64,000 bases of DNA from Rhizomys pruinosus (GCA_009823505.1 VZQC01005577.1:450407-514406), one strand, 5' to 3'. Positions 1 to 11,208 are shown, counted from the stretch's first letter. Translations and numbers: made by a program. Notes: generated from the sequence alone by a model not told the origin.

Positions 1-1340
1 TCCTGCACTCAGGCCCCTCCCTACCTCTACATCACAGAGGCTCCTGCACCCAGGACCCCCGTCCCTACCTCTACATCACAGACGCTCCTGCACTCAGGCC
101 CCGCCCTACCTCTACATCACAGACGCTCCTGCACTCAGGCCCCGCCCTACCTCTACATCACAGACGCTCCTGCACTCAGGCCCCGCCCTACCTCTACATC
201 ACAGACGCTCCTGCACTCAGGCCCCGCCCTACCTCTACATCACAGAGCTCTTGCACCAGGCCCCGCCTCCCTACCTCTACATCACAGACGCTCCTGCACT
301 CAGGCCCCGCCCTACTCTCTACGAGTCTCACCACGCTACCCAAACAGGCTCCTCCAGGCCTCACCTCAACGAGCCCCCTCAGGCCCCCTCTAATCCGCTC
401 TGCACTCACTCCCTACCATACACGAGTCAAGCCAACCACGAATACTAACAAAGGCTCCTGCACTCAGGCCGTCTCCCTCATCACAAGGAGCTCCTCACTA
501 TCTTCACTCCACACTCATTCTAGGGGCTAGGCCCTCTCCCACAGATGCCAGCGCTAATTCACATCAGGCACCCAGCACCCTCCCTACCTCTACATCACAG
601 AGGCTCCTGCACCCAGGCACACCCTCTCTACACACAGAGCCCGCCTCGCCCCCTACCTCTACATCACAGACGCTCCTGCACTCAGGCCCCTCCCTCCCTA
701 CCTCTACATCACAGAGGCTCCTGCATTCAGGCCCCGCCCTCTCTACCTCTACATCACAGAGGCTCCTGCACCCAGGCACCACCCTCCCTACCTCTACATC
801 ACAGACGCTCCTGCACTCAGGCCCCGCCCTCCCTACCTCTACATCCAGAGGCTCCTGCACTCAGGCCCCCCCTACCTCTACATCACAGAGGCTCCTGCAC
901 CCAAGCCCCTCACTCCCTACCTCTACATCACAGAGGCTCCTGACACTCAGGCCCCACCCTCCCTACCTCTACATCACAGAGGCTCCTGACACCAGGCCCC
1001 ACCCTCCCTACCTCTAAATCACTAGCAACAAGGCTCCTCAACACCAGGCCCCGCCGCCCTCTCTACCACTCTACATCACAGAGGCCTCCGACCATTCAGA
1101 AGCCCACTGCCCTCTCCTACACTTCTTACATAAAGCAGATCCAGCGTCCTGAACTCAGGCCCCACCCTCCCTACCTCTACAATCACAAGGGCTCCTGAAC
1201 TGCCGCCCACCCCGACACCCTCCCCTACCTCTACATCACAAGTCACGCTCATCCTGCACCTCAGGCCCCGCCACTTACCCCTACCTCTACATCACAGCGA
1301 CGCACTGCCTCCATCCCTACCAAGGGCCCGCACCGCCCAA
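1..1340. repeat. GC-rich minisatellite, 41-46 bp unit
   Basis: A tandem repeat built on a unit containing CTCCTGCACTCAGG, CCCCGCCC and CTACCTCTACATCACAG. Clean copies near 80-245 repeat exactly every 41 bp. Copies at 660-1010 are 45-46 bp because of an extra TCCC-type insertion. Order decays at 305-560 and again from about 1015 to 1340, where units contain many single-base insertions. One frame is open across several units and reads as a roughly 15-residue repeat containing LPLHH and SCTQAP, but the unit length varies and no gene signals accompany it. I read it as non-coding satellite DNA. Confidence 0.93.
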
Positions 1341-1376
1341 CTCTTAGCCATGCAGGCACATGCCACTCATAAGAAG

Positions 1377-1553
1377 AGACACGGTGCCAGATCATGGTGG
1401 TCGCATAGCTTAATCCTACACTTGAGGAAAGAGGCAGGTGGATCTTTCTGAACGTTCTAACTGACTAGGTCTCATAGTTCCAGGACAGCTGGGGCACAGG
1501 GAGACCCTGTCTCAAAAAGACCAAAAAAACAAAAAAAAAAAAAAAAAAAAAAA
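1377..1553 (+). repeat. B1 SINE, degraded or poorly sequenced
   Basis: The order of blocks is that of a B1 element: GGTGG near the start, GAGGCAGGTGGATCTTT, CCAGGACAGCTGGGG, then GAGACCCTGTCTC and a long A tail. The left half carries extra bases relative to the B1 copies at 15540 and 30881. Those extra bases may be sequencing insertions rather than evolutionary change, because the minisatellite just upstream shows the same style of error. Confidence 0.7.
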
Positions 1554-1555
1554 AG

Positions 1556-2640
1556 ACAGGTGTTAACTTTACTGGGAATGCTTTCTTCTCTCCCGACAGT
1601 TCTTCTGCTTTCTATAGTTATGCAGCATGAATCATTGTAATCTGATACGTCACCTTATAGGTCACTTGTTGTTTCTCTCGTGGCTTTTCAGAATTTCTTG
1701 TCTTTGGTATCTAGGCATTTACTATGATGTGGCGTGGAGAGCTCTTTATGTCTGATCTTGTCTTTTGGATCTATGTGCTTCTTGTATTTGTATTGGTTTG
1801 TCTTTTTTAAGTTGGGGAAATTTTCATCTATTATGCTGTTGAAGATCTGATCAATACCATTCTCTTGAGATTCTTCCCTCCTCTATTCCTATGATGCGGA
1901 GGTTTGTCTTTCATAGTGTCCCATAATTCCTAGTTGTTCCACTTTTGTTTATTTTTAAATTTTCATAACCAAATCTTTACTTGAAGGTTTTAGTTGTTCT
2001 TGTGTTATCTTCCAGGTCTGATATTCTTTGTTTCTGCTTCTCACATCGCCTTACTCCCTTGGAGCTTTTAATCCTTCCATTCTTTCTAACGCTGGGCTTG
2101 ATTTGGAATGACCGTGGGATGTCCTTTTTCATCCTTACATCTTGTGATTCTTGGTATTTTCCCCTTTTTTTGGAGCTTCTCAATCTCTATCTGTGCTCTC
2201 TTTGCTTTGCTGGTTGGATTACCTTTTCCTTTTACAACATGATGTATCAGGTTTCTATTCCTTCCAGAGTTTGTCATCTTCTCGTCTCTTCTCTAGGTCC
2301 GTCTCTTGAGTGTTATTCTCTCTCCTTAGTCTCTGACTTATTCTTTATAATCTTTGACTATCTTTGAGTATCACTGTCCACAATTGTTCTTCAGATGCTA
2401 GTGCTCCTGAGGGCCATGGCCCATGGGATCCCACTTGTAGGAGTCTCTCCACGGGTAAGTAGGTGTTGAGATTGGTTGTGTGGCATTTCCTGCCTCCTTT
2501 CCATATGTCCCTGTCTTCGTGTCCGTGTCATTGCGTTTCTCTTTGCCTGTTTCCCATTGGAATTCCCAAATACCTCTTACTGTGTTGAAGGCTTGTTGTT
2601 GGGCTTAACCTCTTCAGATAGCCTTTCTCTTAATTTCCTT
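1556..2640 (-). mobile_element. LINE-1 5' part (5'UTR and ORF1 region), inverted, non-functional
   Basis: Read on the minus strand, the block contains the hallmark ORF1 segment in which a 'GACACTATGAA' context is followed by a Glu-rich stretch (1880-1920), then further ORF1-like A-rich sequence down to about 1556. The part above 2350 resembles a GC-richer L1 5'UTR. Stops interrupt every frame, so no protein is made. It abuts a plus-strand L1 3' fragment at 2641. The pair could be one element with a 5' inversion (twin priming) or two separate insertions. Confidence 0.55.
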
Positions 2641-3338
2641 GTTTATGGAGGAAACATCTTAAGAAATGTTCAACATCATTAAATATTTATCAAATCTCAC
2701 AGGACAACTCGCAAATTAAAACCACTTTAAGATATCATCTTACTCTAATAAGACTGACTAGGATCAAGAAAACAAAGGATACCAAGTGCTGGAGAGGTTG
2801 TGAGGAAGTGGAACACTCATCCACTGCTGGTGGGAATGTAAACTTGTACAGCCACTATGGAAAGCAGTGTGGAGAACCGTTGGAAGATTTGGAATGAGCT
2901 TGCCACCTGACCTAGCCATACCACTCCTGGGCATGTACCCACAAGACTCATCTTACCGCAGAGATATATGCACAGCCATGTTTATTTCGGCTCTCTTCAC
3001 AATAGCAAGGAGCTGGAACCAACCCAAATGCCCCTCAACTGATGAGTGGATAGAGAAAATGTGATACATCTACACAATGGAGTTCTATGCAGTGGTAAAG
3101 AAAGATGACATCATGAACTTTGCAGGTAAATAGATGGAGCTAGAAGATATTATGTTAAGTAAAGTAACACAGTCCCAGAAAAACAAATGACGAATGGTAT
3201 CCCTCATCTGTGGATGCTAGCACCAATTACCCAATTGTATGGCAAACTGAGCCACTTCAATGTGATCTGAAAACAACTGTGCTCTTATATTGTAGAATCC
3301 CTTAAAAAATAAACAAAGAAAAAAGAAAAAAAAAAAAA
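2641..3338 (+). mobile_element. LINE-1 3' fragment (end of ORF2 plus 3'UTR)
   Basis: This matches the well-known C-terminal ORF2 stretch of mammalian L1: a segment encoding a GWECKLVQPLW-type motif followed by P(L)LGMYPQDSS and an NQPKCPSTDEWIEKM-like end. An A-rich tail ends near 3338. Several stop codons and frameshifts are present. The same region recurs in opposite orientation at 4330-4604 and 25700-26690. Confidence 0.85.
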
Positions 3339-3644
3339 AGACAGCTGTGAGTACAGCATTTTCCAGAGTAGAAAACGATGAGACCTTGTGTAGAGTGCAG
3401 GGAGAATCTCTAGCTTTTGGACCACATCAGATGAAAATGGGGGTGACTGACACCTAAGGGCAGGTTGACTTGTGGCATTAAGCCCTTGAACCTCTGCCAA
3501 CCATGGCTGATTCTGGGCAGTTGGTATAGGATCTGTGTGACAACACAGCACCTGTGCTTATCGTGAGAAAATCCAGGAATTGGTTGGATGGTGGAAACAC
3601 TATCAAGCTCTTGCTTGCACTGACATATTTGAGGGTTACTGGCA

Positions 3645-3712
3645 AATGAACCAGGGACTTCTCTGCTGGCTAAGCAAGTGCTCTACACTGAGCTGCATCC
3701 CTAGCCAGCAGC
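3645..3712 (-). repeat. ID/tRNA-like SINE fragment
   Basis: The minus strand reads as the 5' head of an ID or B4 element: GGCTAGGGATGCAGCTCAG, then a GAGCACTTGCTTAGCC-type box and a decayed B box ending near 3650. Only about 65 bp are left. Confidence 0.6.
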
Positions 3713-3734
3713 CCTGCCTTGAATTATTTCATGT

Positions 3735-3960
3735 GTGATGGTCAATACTGATTGACAACTTCACAGGATCTAGAATCACTGCAGAGACAAGCCTCTGGAC
3801 CTCTATGTGAGGAATTATCTAGACTGGATTAACCAGGGTAGGAACATCCACCCTGAATATGAGTGAAACAATGCTCTAGGACTGAATAAAAAGGAGAAAA
3901 TGATCACCACCATTTCCCCTGCTTCATGACTGCAGATGCAATGAGATCAGCTGCCGCCTC
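3735..3960 (+). repeat. Rodent medium-reiteration repeat (LTR-like), partial
   Basis: It begins with a TGATGGTCAATACTGATTGACAACTT-type motif, which matches the start of a repeat family seen again at 22528, 35815 and (minus strand) 45775 and 52735. It runs to about 3960. Family assignment is from pattern memory only. Confidence 0.4.
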
Positions 3961-3989
3961 CTCCTCCTCCTTTCCTCTTCCTCTTCCTT

Positions 3990-4604
3990 TTTTTGATGTT
4001 TATTTGTTTTGACTTTTTATTTATTTTTTTCCTGTGTCCCCCACCCTATCCCCCCAACCCACCAGAGCTCATGCATTCTGCCAAACATGCTTTTCATCTC
4101 TTTCTCAGACTTTCTCAAAATTCTCCATGTGGAATTTGACTGTTTTGAGCAGAAGTTCACCGTTTCAGTCAGTTCTTTGATGCAGTCCTTTCTGTTATTG
4201 TTGTTGTTGTTGTTGTTGTTGTCATCGTCGTCGTCGTTGTTGTTTCCAATATGCATCACTTCCAACTACTTGGACGAAAGCTCTAGGGGCTGTGCACAAG
4301 AAATACTTACAACTAGGTAATTGGCACTAGCATGCACAGATTAGGGATAGCATTTGTCATTTGTTTTTCTGGGACTCTGTTACTTCACTCAGCATGATGT
4401 CTTCTAGCTCCAGCCATTTTCCTGCAAAGCTCATGATGTCATCTTTCTTTACTGCTACATAGAACTCCATTGTGTAGATGTACCACATTTTCTCTATCCA
4501 CTCGTCAGTTGAGGGGCATTTGGGTTGGTTCCAGTTCCTTGCTATTGTGAAGAGAGCTGAAATAAACATGGCCGTGCATGTATCTCTGTGGTGGGGTGAG
4601 TCTT
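3990..4604 (-). mobile_element. LINE-1 3' end, minus strand, cut by an assembly gap
   Basis: On the minus strand, 4604-4330 encodes the same ORF2 C-terminal segment as 2867-3064 and is followed by a 3'UTR that ends in a T-rich (plus-strand) stretch near 4000. A short (TTG)n/(GTC)n tract at 4196-4245 lies inside the 3'UTR. The element stops at the single N at 4605 rather than at a natural end. Confidence 0.8.
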
Positions 4605-4605
4605 N
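4605..4605. other. Single ambiguous base (N): assembly junction
   Basis: This is the only N in the window. It falls exactly where a clean minus-strand LINE-1 fragment stops, and what follows is low-quality sequence. It most likely marks a closed gap of unknown size. Confidence 0.9.
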
Positions 4606-6100
4606 CAATGGGTGGAGCTGGCCAACAGAGAGGGGTAGCTGCTGGTAGAGGAAAGAGGAGGGGAGAAGGAGGAGGCGACTAATGTTAATAGAATTATGTT
4701 CCAGTGGCCATGGACCGGCCTATAGATCTGAACCCCATGAGAATTCAGTGGCATGACCACCTTTTGACTGAGTACTTGCCCGTGTAAGAGTCAATGTTGC
4801 CCGTTTACCTGACATTCTATGAACCGAGGAAGAGCAACAAGGGCAGCTGATACACAAAGTATGGGAGTAGCCGAGAGGAAAATACATGAAGATGAGAAGA
4901 AAGCAGGGACTGCTTGGGGGAACCCCTCCCCAGCCACTTGGGTCAAAGGCAGAACCTTTGAGTATCAGAAGATACTCTACGGAGGGTGAGCGAGTATAAT
5001 CATAGCCCTGAGTGTGTTCAGGACATTAGTATTATGGCATGCAAGAGTAAATAGGAGACCTGAAAGCACAGAGGCGGCAAGCCAGAGGACAAGGCTTGAG
5101 CCAAGTTGACCCATCAATCGATCCAATATGGGAATGCCACACTGTGGGAAAGACGCTTTTACAAAAAATCAAGAGTGGCCATTCTAAAAGCTTGAGATTA
5201 TACGCTGTCAAATGGAGAATCTAGAAGCGGAAAGTTGGCTTCAGAAGAGGGGATCATATCCCTCAAAGCTGTAGTCTTATCCAGAGAAGGAGGAGCCAAA
5301 ATTAGTGCTCCAGACACCCACTGCGCCATATTATTCCAATCTGCCAGGATGTGGGGAAGAGAAGGTTACAGTAAAAGATTTCCGCCCCATTCCCTCTTAA
5401 AAGGTAGGCCTGGAGGCTGCCCCCCCGTATTGTCAAAGGACAAGCGCGCCTAGCGGCACCCCTTCACCCACTGCACCTCCTGTCTTCATCGTCGTGCGTC
5501 CCGATACAACACCTGATCCATCTTTGCCTAAAGGGCATAGGCAGAAAGGGAAATATCTCAGGCACGTACTAGCTGAATGGGGAACATTGGGTAAGACGCT
5601 GCAGAGGTAGAGTCAGAAAGCTTTATACGCCACTATTGGTCATGCCCTGATCGACATTGCTGAGTTTTTACCTTTAAAGGGAATGCTAACAAAAGACCTC
5701 CCTATTAGGCAACAGCTCGGTCCTAGATACAACGATTACAGCTTGGCCAGAGTGAGCACGAGTTGTCTAGTATTGGCAACATTGTAAGCCCTGAATAAGA
5801 ACGTGTAGTTCCACACGGTGCGTTGGTACGCTTTATCTCATTTCTACACTCGCCCGCGCCAATAGGCCACCGGCCACCCCTGAGCAGACGGAAATTCAAG
5901 GAGAACCCTTCCCCCTCACCCAAATCGTTCTGTTTCTTCGCCTATGATAGAGTGGGCGGTATGGTTCCTCATATATAGCCTGCATAAGAATAACCAAATA
6001 AGACATCCTCATAGGCAACACACTGTAGCCCGCGCGCTCTTTATACCCAATCCAAATGGATGGAAAACAGGCATAGGCTGTCCTCTAACTCACGACAAAA
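4606..6100. other. Low-confidence sequence, probably noisy gap fill
   Basis: I can recognise no gene and only hints of LINE-1 here. CpG dinucleotides are far more frequent than in the neighbouring DNA (for example clusters at 5440-5520, 5820-5880 and 6030-6045). That is unexpected for old rodent intergenic DNA but natural for sequence loaded with random inserted bases. Downstream, the same texture merges into LINE-1 ORF2 carrying numerous extra bases. Confidence 0.6.
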
Positions 6101-7500
6101 ATTTAAACCCTTAAAGATGAAATTGAAGGAAGACAATGCCAAAGATTGTGCATGACTCACCGTGCTCCGCGATGCTCCCATTAGGATTGGGAAAAATTAA
6201 ACATAGCATGTCCACAAGAAGATGCGCTTCCCGCCGCATATTCCTACCGACTACTCAGACAAACTCTTTGTATATATTTTATGCAAACTCCGACGAGTTA
6301 AAGAGCCTTTCCCCATCAGCTTCAAAGAAGCTTCTTCCCAAAACAGGCTTTGGGAAAGAAAGTCTTAAATGTTCCATCTGACGAAAACAAAAGACCCCAA
6401 AATAACCAAAACAACCCTGAAAGTGAAGAAGCAAGCAGGGAGGAACAGCTACTCTAATAGCCAACGAATTAAAACTATTCATACCTACAGGGTATCCAGC
6501 CCATAGAAAAAACAAAGCCCTAGGTAACGTAATGCTCGGACAATATAAAGGCAGAGAGCTCTTAGTTATGACCGGCTTCAGCCGACTGCCTTCGGAGGTG
6601 GTCAGACCTACTCGAACGCAACAAGAACTGAAGGAGCAGGTCCACATATGAGCACATACATTTATTCCAGTCACTCCATATTTGACAAGGGGGCAAGAAG
6701 ACACAACCTGGAGAAAAGAGACAGCATCTTCAGAGCCCCACAGTATGGTGTTGGCAAAACTGGATGGCCACGTTGCTAGAAATGAAATTAACCCTACTGC
6801 CTTCCCGCTCCTGCTAGCAAAAGTCCACTCAGAGTGGATTAAAAGACCTCAACGTGAAACCCCCCACATTTCACTGAACAGTGAATAAGAAGAAACACAG
6901 GCTAGGGCAGCAGACTACAAGACATAGCGTAGAAAAAGACTTCCTAAATCAGAAGTCAGCTGCTAAGGTTTGACAACTGACAAATGGGAACCTCATTAAA
7001 CTCAACAGCTTCTGTAGATCAAAAGAACTAAGGAAGTGAAGAGGAATCCCCCAGAGTGGGAGGAAACCTTCACACAGATACATCTGACAAAGCCATTGAT
7101 TTCCGAATATATAAACTACTCAAAACAAAGAAGAAAAGAAAAACAAATGAACACACTCAATGGATGGCGCAAAGAGCTGAACAGAGCACATACAAGTGAG
7201 GAATTAGAGATGTGCTGAGAAAACATTTTAAGAAGCTGTTCACATCATAATATTAAGGAAATGCCCATTATTATTATTTCACAACCACTTTAAGATATCT
7301 CACCTCTCCGTAAGACTGACTAGGATCAAGGAAACAAATGATACAAGTGCTGGAGAGGTTTGTGGGGAAAGGGAAACACTCATCCATGCTGGTGGGAATA
7401 TAAACTCGTACAGCAACTATAGAAAGCAGTGTAGAAAACATTTAAAAGAATCAAAATGAGACTAACACCTTACCCAGTCATACCAATCCTGAATATATAT
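6100..7500 (+). mobile_element. LINE-1 ORF2 3' half, insertion-riddled
   Basis: Successive blocks follow the order of L1 ORF2: a GAAATTGAAGGAAGAC block at 6121, a block with AAAAGACCCCAAAATAACCAAA near 6389, a TTTGACAAGGGGGCAAG block near 6681, a GGTGTTGGCAAAACTGGATGG block near 6750, and the GCTGGAGAGGTTTGTGG end block near 7350. Compared with the clean copy at 15440-17700, extra bases are scattered throughout up to about 6700 and become fewer after 6900. It ends where the TCC tract starts. Confidence 0.75.
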
Positions 7501-7502
7501 CC

Positions 7503-7835
7503 ACTCCTCCTCCTCCTTTTCCTCTTCCTCCTCCTCTTCCTCTTCCTCCTCTTCCTTCTCCTCCTCTTCCTCTTTCTCCTCCTCCCCCTCCCTCGCCTCC
7601 TCTTCTTCCTCCTCCTCTCCCTTCTCTTCCTCCTCCTCTTCCTCTTGCTCCTCCTTATCCTCCTCCTCCTTCTCCTCTTCTTCCTTCTCCTCTTTTACCT
7701 CCTCTTCCTTCTCCTCCTCCACTTCTACTCCTCCTTCTCTACCTCCTCCTCTCCCTCCTCCTCCTTCTCCTTCTCCTCCGCCTCCTCCTTCTCCTCCTCC
7801 TCCTCCTCCTTCTCCTTCTCCTCCTTCTGCCACCA
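7503..7835. repeat. Long TCC/TTCC polypyrimidine tract
   Basis: About 330 bp made almost only of C and T on the plus strand, with mixed TCC, TTCC and CTT units. The minus strand is therefore a pure purine tract. The Leu-rich plus-strand ORF (7456-8019) and Glu/Gly-rich minus-strand ORF (7462-7884) are products of this composition, not genes. Confidence 0.95.
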
Positions 7836-7940
7836 TGCCTTCCTTACCATGATGGACTGTATCCCCTGGAGCTATGCAAGTCATCCTTCATTAAGTTGTT
7901 TTTGTCAAGCATGTGTTTATTACATCCCAGAGAGCTGGCA
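7828..7940 (+). repeat. 3' fragment of an ERVL-type LTR
   Basis: The order CCACCATGCC, ACCATGATGGACTGTATCC, CTGGAGCTATG, then a TTTTGTCAAG...ACATCCCAGAGAGC end follows the 3' part of the complete solo LTR at 40578-40931. The 5' part is absent and probably replaced by the TCC tract. Confidence 0.45.
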
Positions 7941-8590
7941 GCACAGCCGGGTCCAGCACGCTCTGAGCGCCACCCTCAAGTCCCAAGTCTGTTACATACC
8001 TTTCCACACCCTGGTCTGACAACACTAGGCTCCTGTGCCCTGCCAACCCCACCCTTCCTTGATCAGGAGGCACAGGGATCACCAGCTCCTTCTAGCATTG
8101 CGCTGGGCAGAACTGGTTTCCTCTCATAGTGGATGAGCCATAGAAAAGAAGCAAGCTGTCCAGAAGGATAGTCCTAAGCCTGGCATGATAATGATGCGAG
8201 GAAGAGAAGTAGGACAGTGGACTGTCCCACAGGAGATGCTCAGAGGGTCCCTGCTAGGAATATGCAGCAGGCTGACTGACAGAGGACAAGAATGGAGAGG
8301 GAGTATAGGCCCTGGAGGACCTGGAGAAATGACACTAAATAAAAACCTCATTGTGTCAATCATTACTCTCACATTAAATAAAAGCCTAGTGATGTCTATT
8401 ATTACAAAGACATATTCAAGGCACCCAAAGGAATCTGTAGCTCCTCTCAGGGGCTCAAGGGACCCCCTCTTCAAGCCAGTAAGAGGAGTTCTAGGAAGGG
8501 GCAATCAAAGACCCCCAAAGCTCTGTCTCAAAAAACGATGGTGGACAGTGATAGAGGAAGACATCCCAAACCAATCTCTGATCTTCATAC
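7941..8590. other. No feature recognised
   Basis: Sequence of average composition without repeat signatures, splice-bounded open frames or promoter motifs that I can defend. The 189-codon frame covering 8185-8754 runs into the CA repeat and looks accidental. Confidence 0.5.
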
Positions 8591-8597
8591 ATGTGTG

Positions 8598-8644
8598 CAC
8601 ACACAGGAACAGATACACACAGACACACAAACACACACACATAC

Positions 8645-8676
<32 letters not shown>

Positions 8677-8678
8677 TA

Positions 8679-8709
<31 letters not shown>
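8598..8709. repeat. Interrupted (CA)n microsatellite
   Basis: CA repeats with GA, AA and TACC interruptions and a longer pure run at 8682-8708. His/Thr- and Val/Cys-rich ORFs overlapping it on both strands are repeat artefacts. Confidence 0.95.
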
Positions 8710-8711
<2 letters not shown>

Positions 8712-10200
8712 GGGCCCCAAGGCTCTGTTTGCCAGGTACCCAACATCTGCATGAAAACTGTTTCGGGCTGTTTGTTGATTTTCTCTGCACGAAGCTTTGG
8801 CTATTTGGAAACATCTCGTGATGGCTACTTTTCTTGCAGATATGCTGCTCTCTAAGCTCAGCCTGATTGTGGGGATGCCAGAGACCCCTGCGGGGTGAGA
8901 GTGGGGGTTTGAGCTGAGGAGAAGGGAGGGTGACATTACGCCCTGTGGACAGACCCTTTCATCCCAGTGCATCCAGCATGATTCAGAACCCCAACCTCTC
9001 AACTCTCCTCTTGGCTGGAAGAATTAATTTTCCCTCCACCCCTTACACACCCCCCAGTGGCAGAGAACAGAACAATGTCCATGTTTATACATCTTCCTCT
9101 GGGAATCAGACAGCCCAGCCTAGAATTAGCTACCATCTCCCAGCTCCGGGATTATACAGGCAGTGACTTTGACCGAATCTGGCAACCAGATTTATGAATC
9201 AGTCAATATTTATTGCAGAGAACAGTATATCTTCAAGCCTGGTCTGCACACACAAAACCCTGCTCAGGACACACCCAGGGGTCTTAGTGCTAAATGTTGG
9301 AAAGTCCTTGTGAACACATCCGAGGGAAGGAAGGAATGAAACACTGAGAGCCAACATCAATCAAAAAGAAGAAATATTGAATGGGGGTGTGTCAGTCAGA
9401 AGGACAGTAGCTACCTTATGAGTTCCTGACCTGATCTTATACTTGACCTGATCTATTCGCTACCACCCTCTCCCAACTCTCCTCTCCACCAGATTGGACA
9501 CAAGTCAACTAACTGCTACATTATTTGAACTCAAGCAGAACACAAACCGCTGAAAAATACATTGCAATGCAAATGGGAAGCATGCAAGTCAGTTCCCTCC
9601 AGTGACTCTTTTGTTCCCTTCCCTGCCCATTGGCCCATTAAAGAAGATAAGAGTCTGAACTCCCTAGCATTCTTCTCACGGGCCAACTAGAAAGCCGCAG
9701 TTGTGGTATGTCCCATTTATTCCTGGGTGAGCCATGTGTGCAACATGCGCAGGAAACTACAGCACGTGGATGCATGTTAAGGTCTCCAAACACAGACAGA
9801 GCTTTATTCCAAAGATGGCTGCCTCATATAGTCAGTGTGACTCAGATCCCAGGGCCAAATCCTAGCCTTTTACATCACTGCATCCCACCCTACGGGCGTG
9901 GCCAGGGAGGTCCCATTGGTTAGTCAGCTTGACTGAATTTTCCCACACAAAGTCATGACTCCACCGGAGAGTGGACAGGAAGAAGACTACTCAGGATTCT
10001 CTCATTTGTATGTGTGCACCAACTGGCTAAATTGCTGTCCTCTGTGGTGGGAAACCTGCGCTCAGCTGAGGCTGAAGAAACTCAGGTGCCTATCTACCCA
10101 CTCAATGGCAGGACAGCCAAACTCTCCTGGCTTCTTAGTCTAGCTAAAAGGACAGGACAAGGAGGAAAGTTTAAAATGAGTAGAAAGGGGGGGAAATGAA
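8710..10200. other. No gene recognised
   Basis: Single-copy-looking sequence. An inverted CCAAT-type site and a GGGCGTGGCC box lie at 9895-9920 beside an AAGATGGCTGCC motif near 9812. Together they resemble old LTR promoter debris, but I could not define ends. Confidence 0.4.
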
Positions 10201-10201
10201 G

Positions 10202-10250
10202 CAGCAGAGAGACGGCTCAGCGGGTAAGAGCACTGACTGCTCAGGTTTCC
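10202..10250 (+). repeat. B2 SINE 5' fragment
   Basis: GAGACGGCTCAGCGGGTAAG followed by AGCACTGACTGCTC is the head of a B2 element, including the A box. It stops at 10242, just before a complete B2. It may be a truncated earlier insertion. Confidence 0.7.
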
Positions 10251-10251
10251 T

Positions 10252-10498
10252 GGGGCTGGAGAGATGGCTCAGCAGTTAACAGCACCGACTGCCCTTGCAG
10301 AGGACCCGGGTTCGATTCCCAGCACCCACATGGCGGCTAAGAACCATCTTTAACTCCAGTTCAAGGGGAATCTGATGCCCTCTTCTGACCTCCAAGGCAT
10401 TGCATGACATGGGTGCACCAACCTACATGCAGACAGTACACTCATACACATAAAAAATAATAAATAGATAAATTAATTTACAAAAATAAAAAATAAAG
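10252..10498 (+). repeat. B2 SINE
   Basis: A full-length tRNA-related SINE: GGGGCTGGAGAGATGGCTCAG start, B box GGTTCGATTCC, a CATGACATGGGTGCACCAAC middle typical of the copies in this window, and an A-rich tail with AATAAA-like motifs. The flanking repeat GTTTCC is short and imperfect. Confidence 0.92.
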
Positions 10499-11156
10499 CA
10501 AGTTTCCCAAGGCCACCCTCCACTGCTTCTCGCCCCTAAGTCTACCTCCTTCCCTGGCCCTGGTAAGTCTCGAGCCCACAGCCTACCCTACACCCTTTCC
10601 TGAAGGAAATCCAAGGCTCTACGGGCATGAAAGAAGGGCAGGGTAATGGATGGGGAAGCTTAGTAGCCTCCCTCCTGAAAGCTGTAGGACAGTTTTTGCA
10701 TGCGGAAACATCAGCTCCTGTACCTTCATGCTATCTGGGCACATGGAGATGGTTCTTGCAGAGACCAAGGAGCTGAGAGCCAACAGCTGAGTAGAGAGAT
10801 GTGGCTGGGAACCAACTTTACCCAGTGACAATTGATATTCATTGTCATTTTAATAGGTTTTAACCTAGGAGACTGAGGCTCAAATCTGGTCCATTTGTGA
10901 GTCTTTCCAGAGGCTTAGGAGGACAGAAGAACACAGGGTAGGTTCTGTCTTTCTGCTCCCTCTTGGGCCATGTAATGAACTGCTTTCCTTTGCCACATGC
11001 CACTGCCACCACACGGTCCCGCCCACGAGCTTGGGAACAAGCAGCCATGGATAACCCCCCTGACAGCATGACTAAAAATCTTTCCTCCTTTAAGTTGTTT
11101 ATGCACACATCATCATAATGATGCAAAAGTAACTAATCCTTCCCCCTCCAACATTA
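10499..11156. other. No feature recognised
   Basis: No repeat or exon signature that I can defend. Small ORFs on the minus strand at 10860-11126 lack splice or start-site support. Confidence 0.4.
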
Positions 11157-11176
11157 TACACACACACACACACACA

Positions 11177-11207
<31 letters not shown>

Positions 11208-11208
11208 T
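11157..11208. repeat. (CA)n microsatellite
   Basis: Two CA runs separated by a single CC step. It sits just upstream of the LINE-1 5'UTR-like segment. Confidence 0.95.

Noticed and set aside
545..943. 132-codon ORF with a 15-residue repeat
   Set aside because: It follows the minisatellite unit, breaks where unit length changes from 45-46 to 41 bp, and has no gene context.
1..1340. CRISPR-like array (repeat unit near 41 bp)
   Set aside because: There are no unique spacers between repeats: units abut in tandem and vary internally. No cas genes, and the context is a mammalian genome.
4606..6100. Exogenous or horizontally acquired CpG-rich sequence
   Set aside because: LINE-1 ORF2 blocks emerge at its right side with the same excess bases, and it starts at an assembly N. 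Consensus error explains the CpG richness more simply.
7456..8019. 187-codon Leu/Ser-rich ORF and its 140-codon Glu/Gly-rich antisense ORF
   Set aside because: Both are translations of the polypyrimidine/polypurine tract.
8491..9002. 165-codon ORF with Val/Cys repeats
   Set aside because: It runs through the CA microsatellite; the non-repeat parts have no recognisable domain or splice signals.
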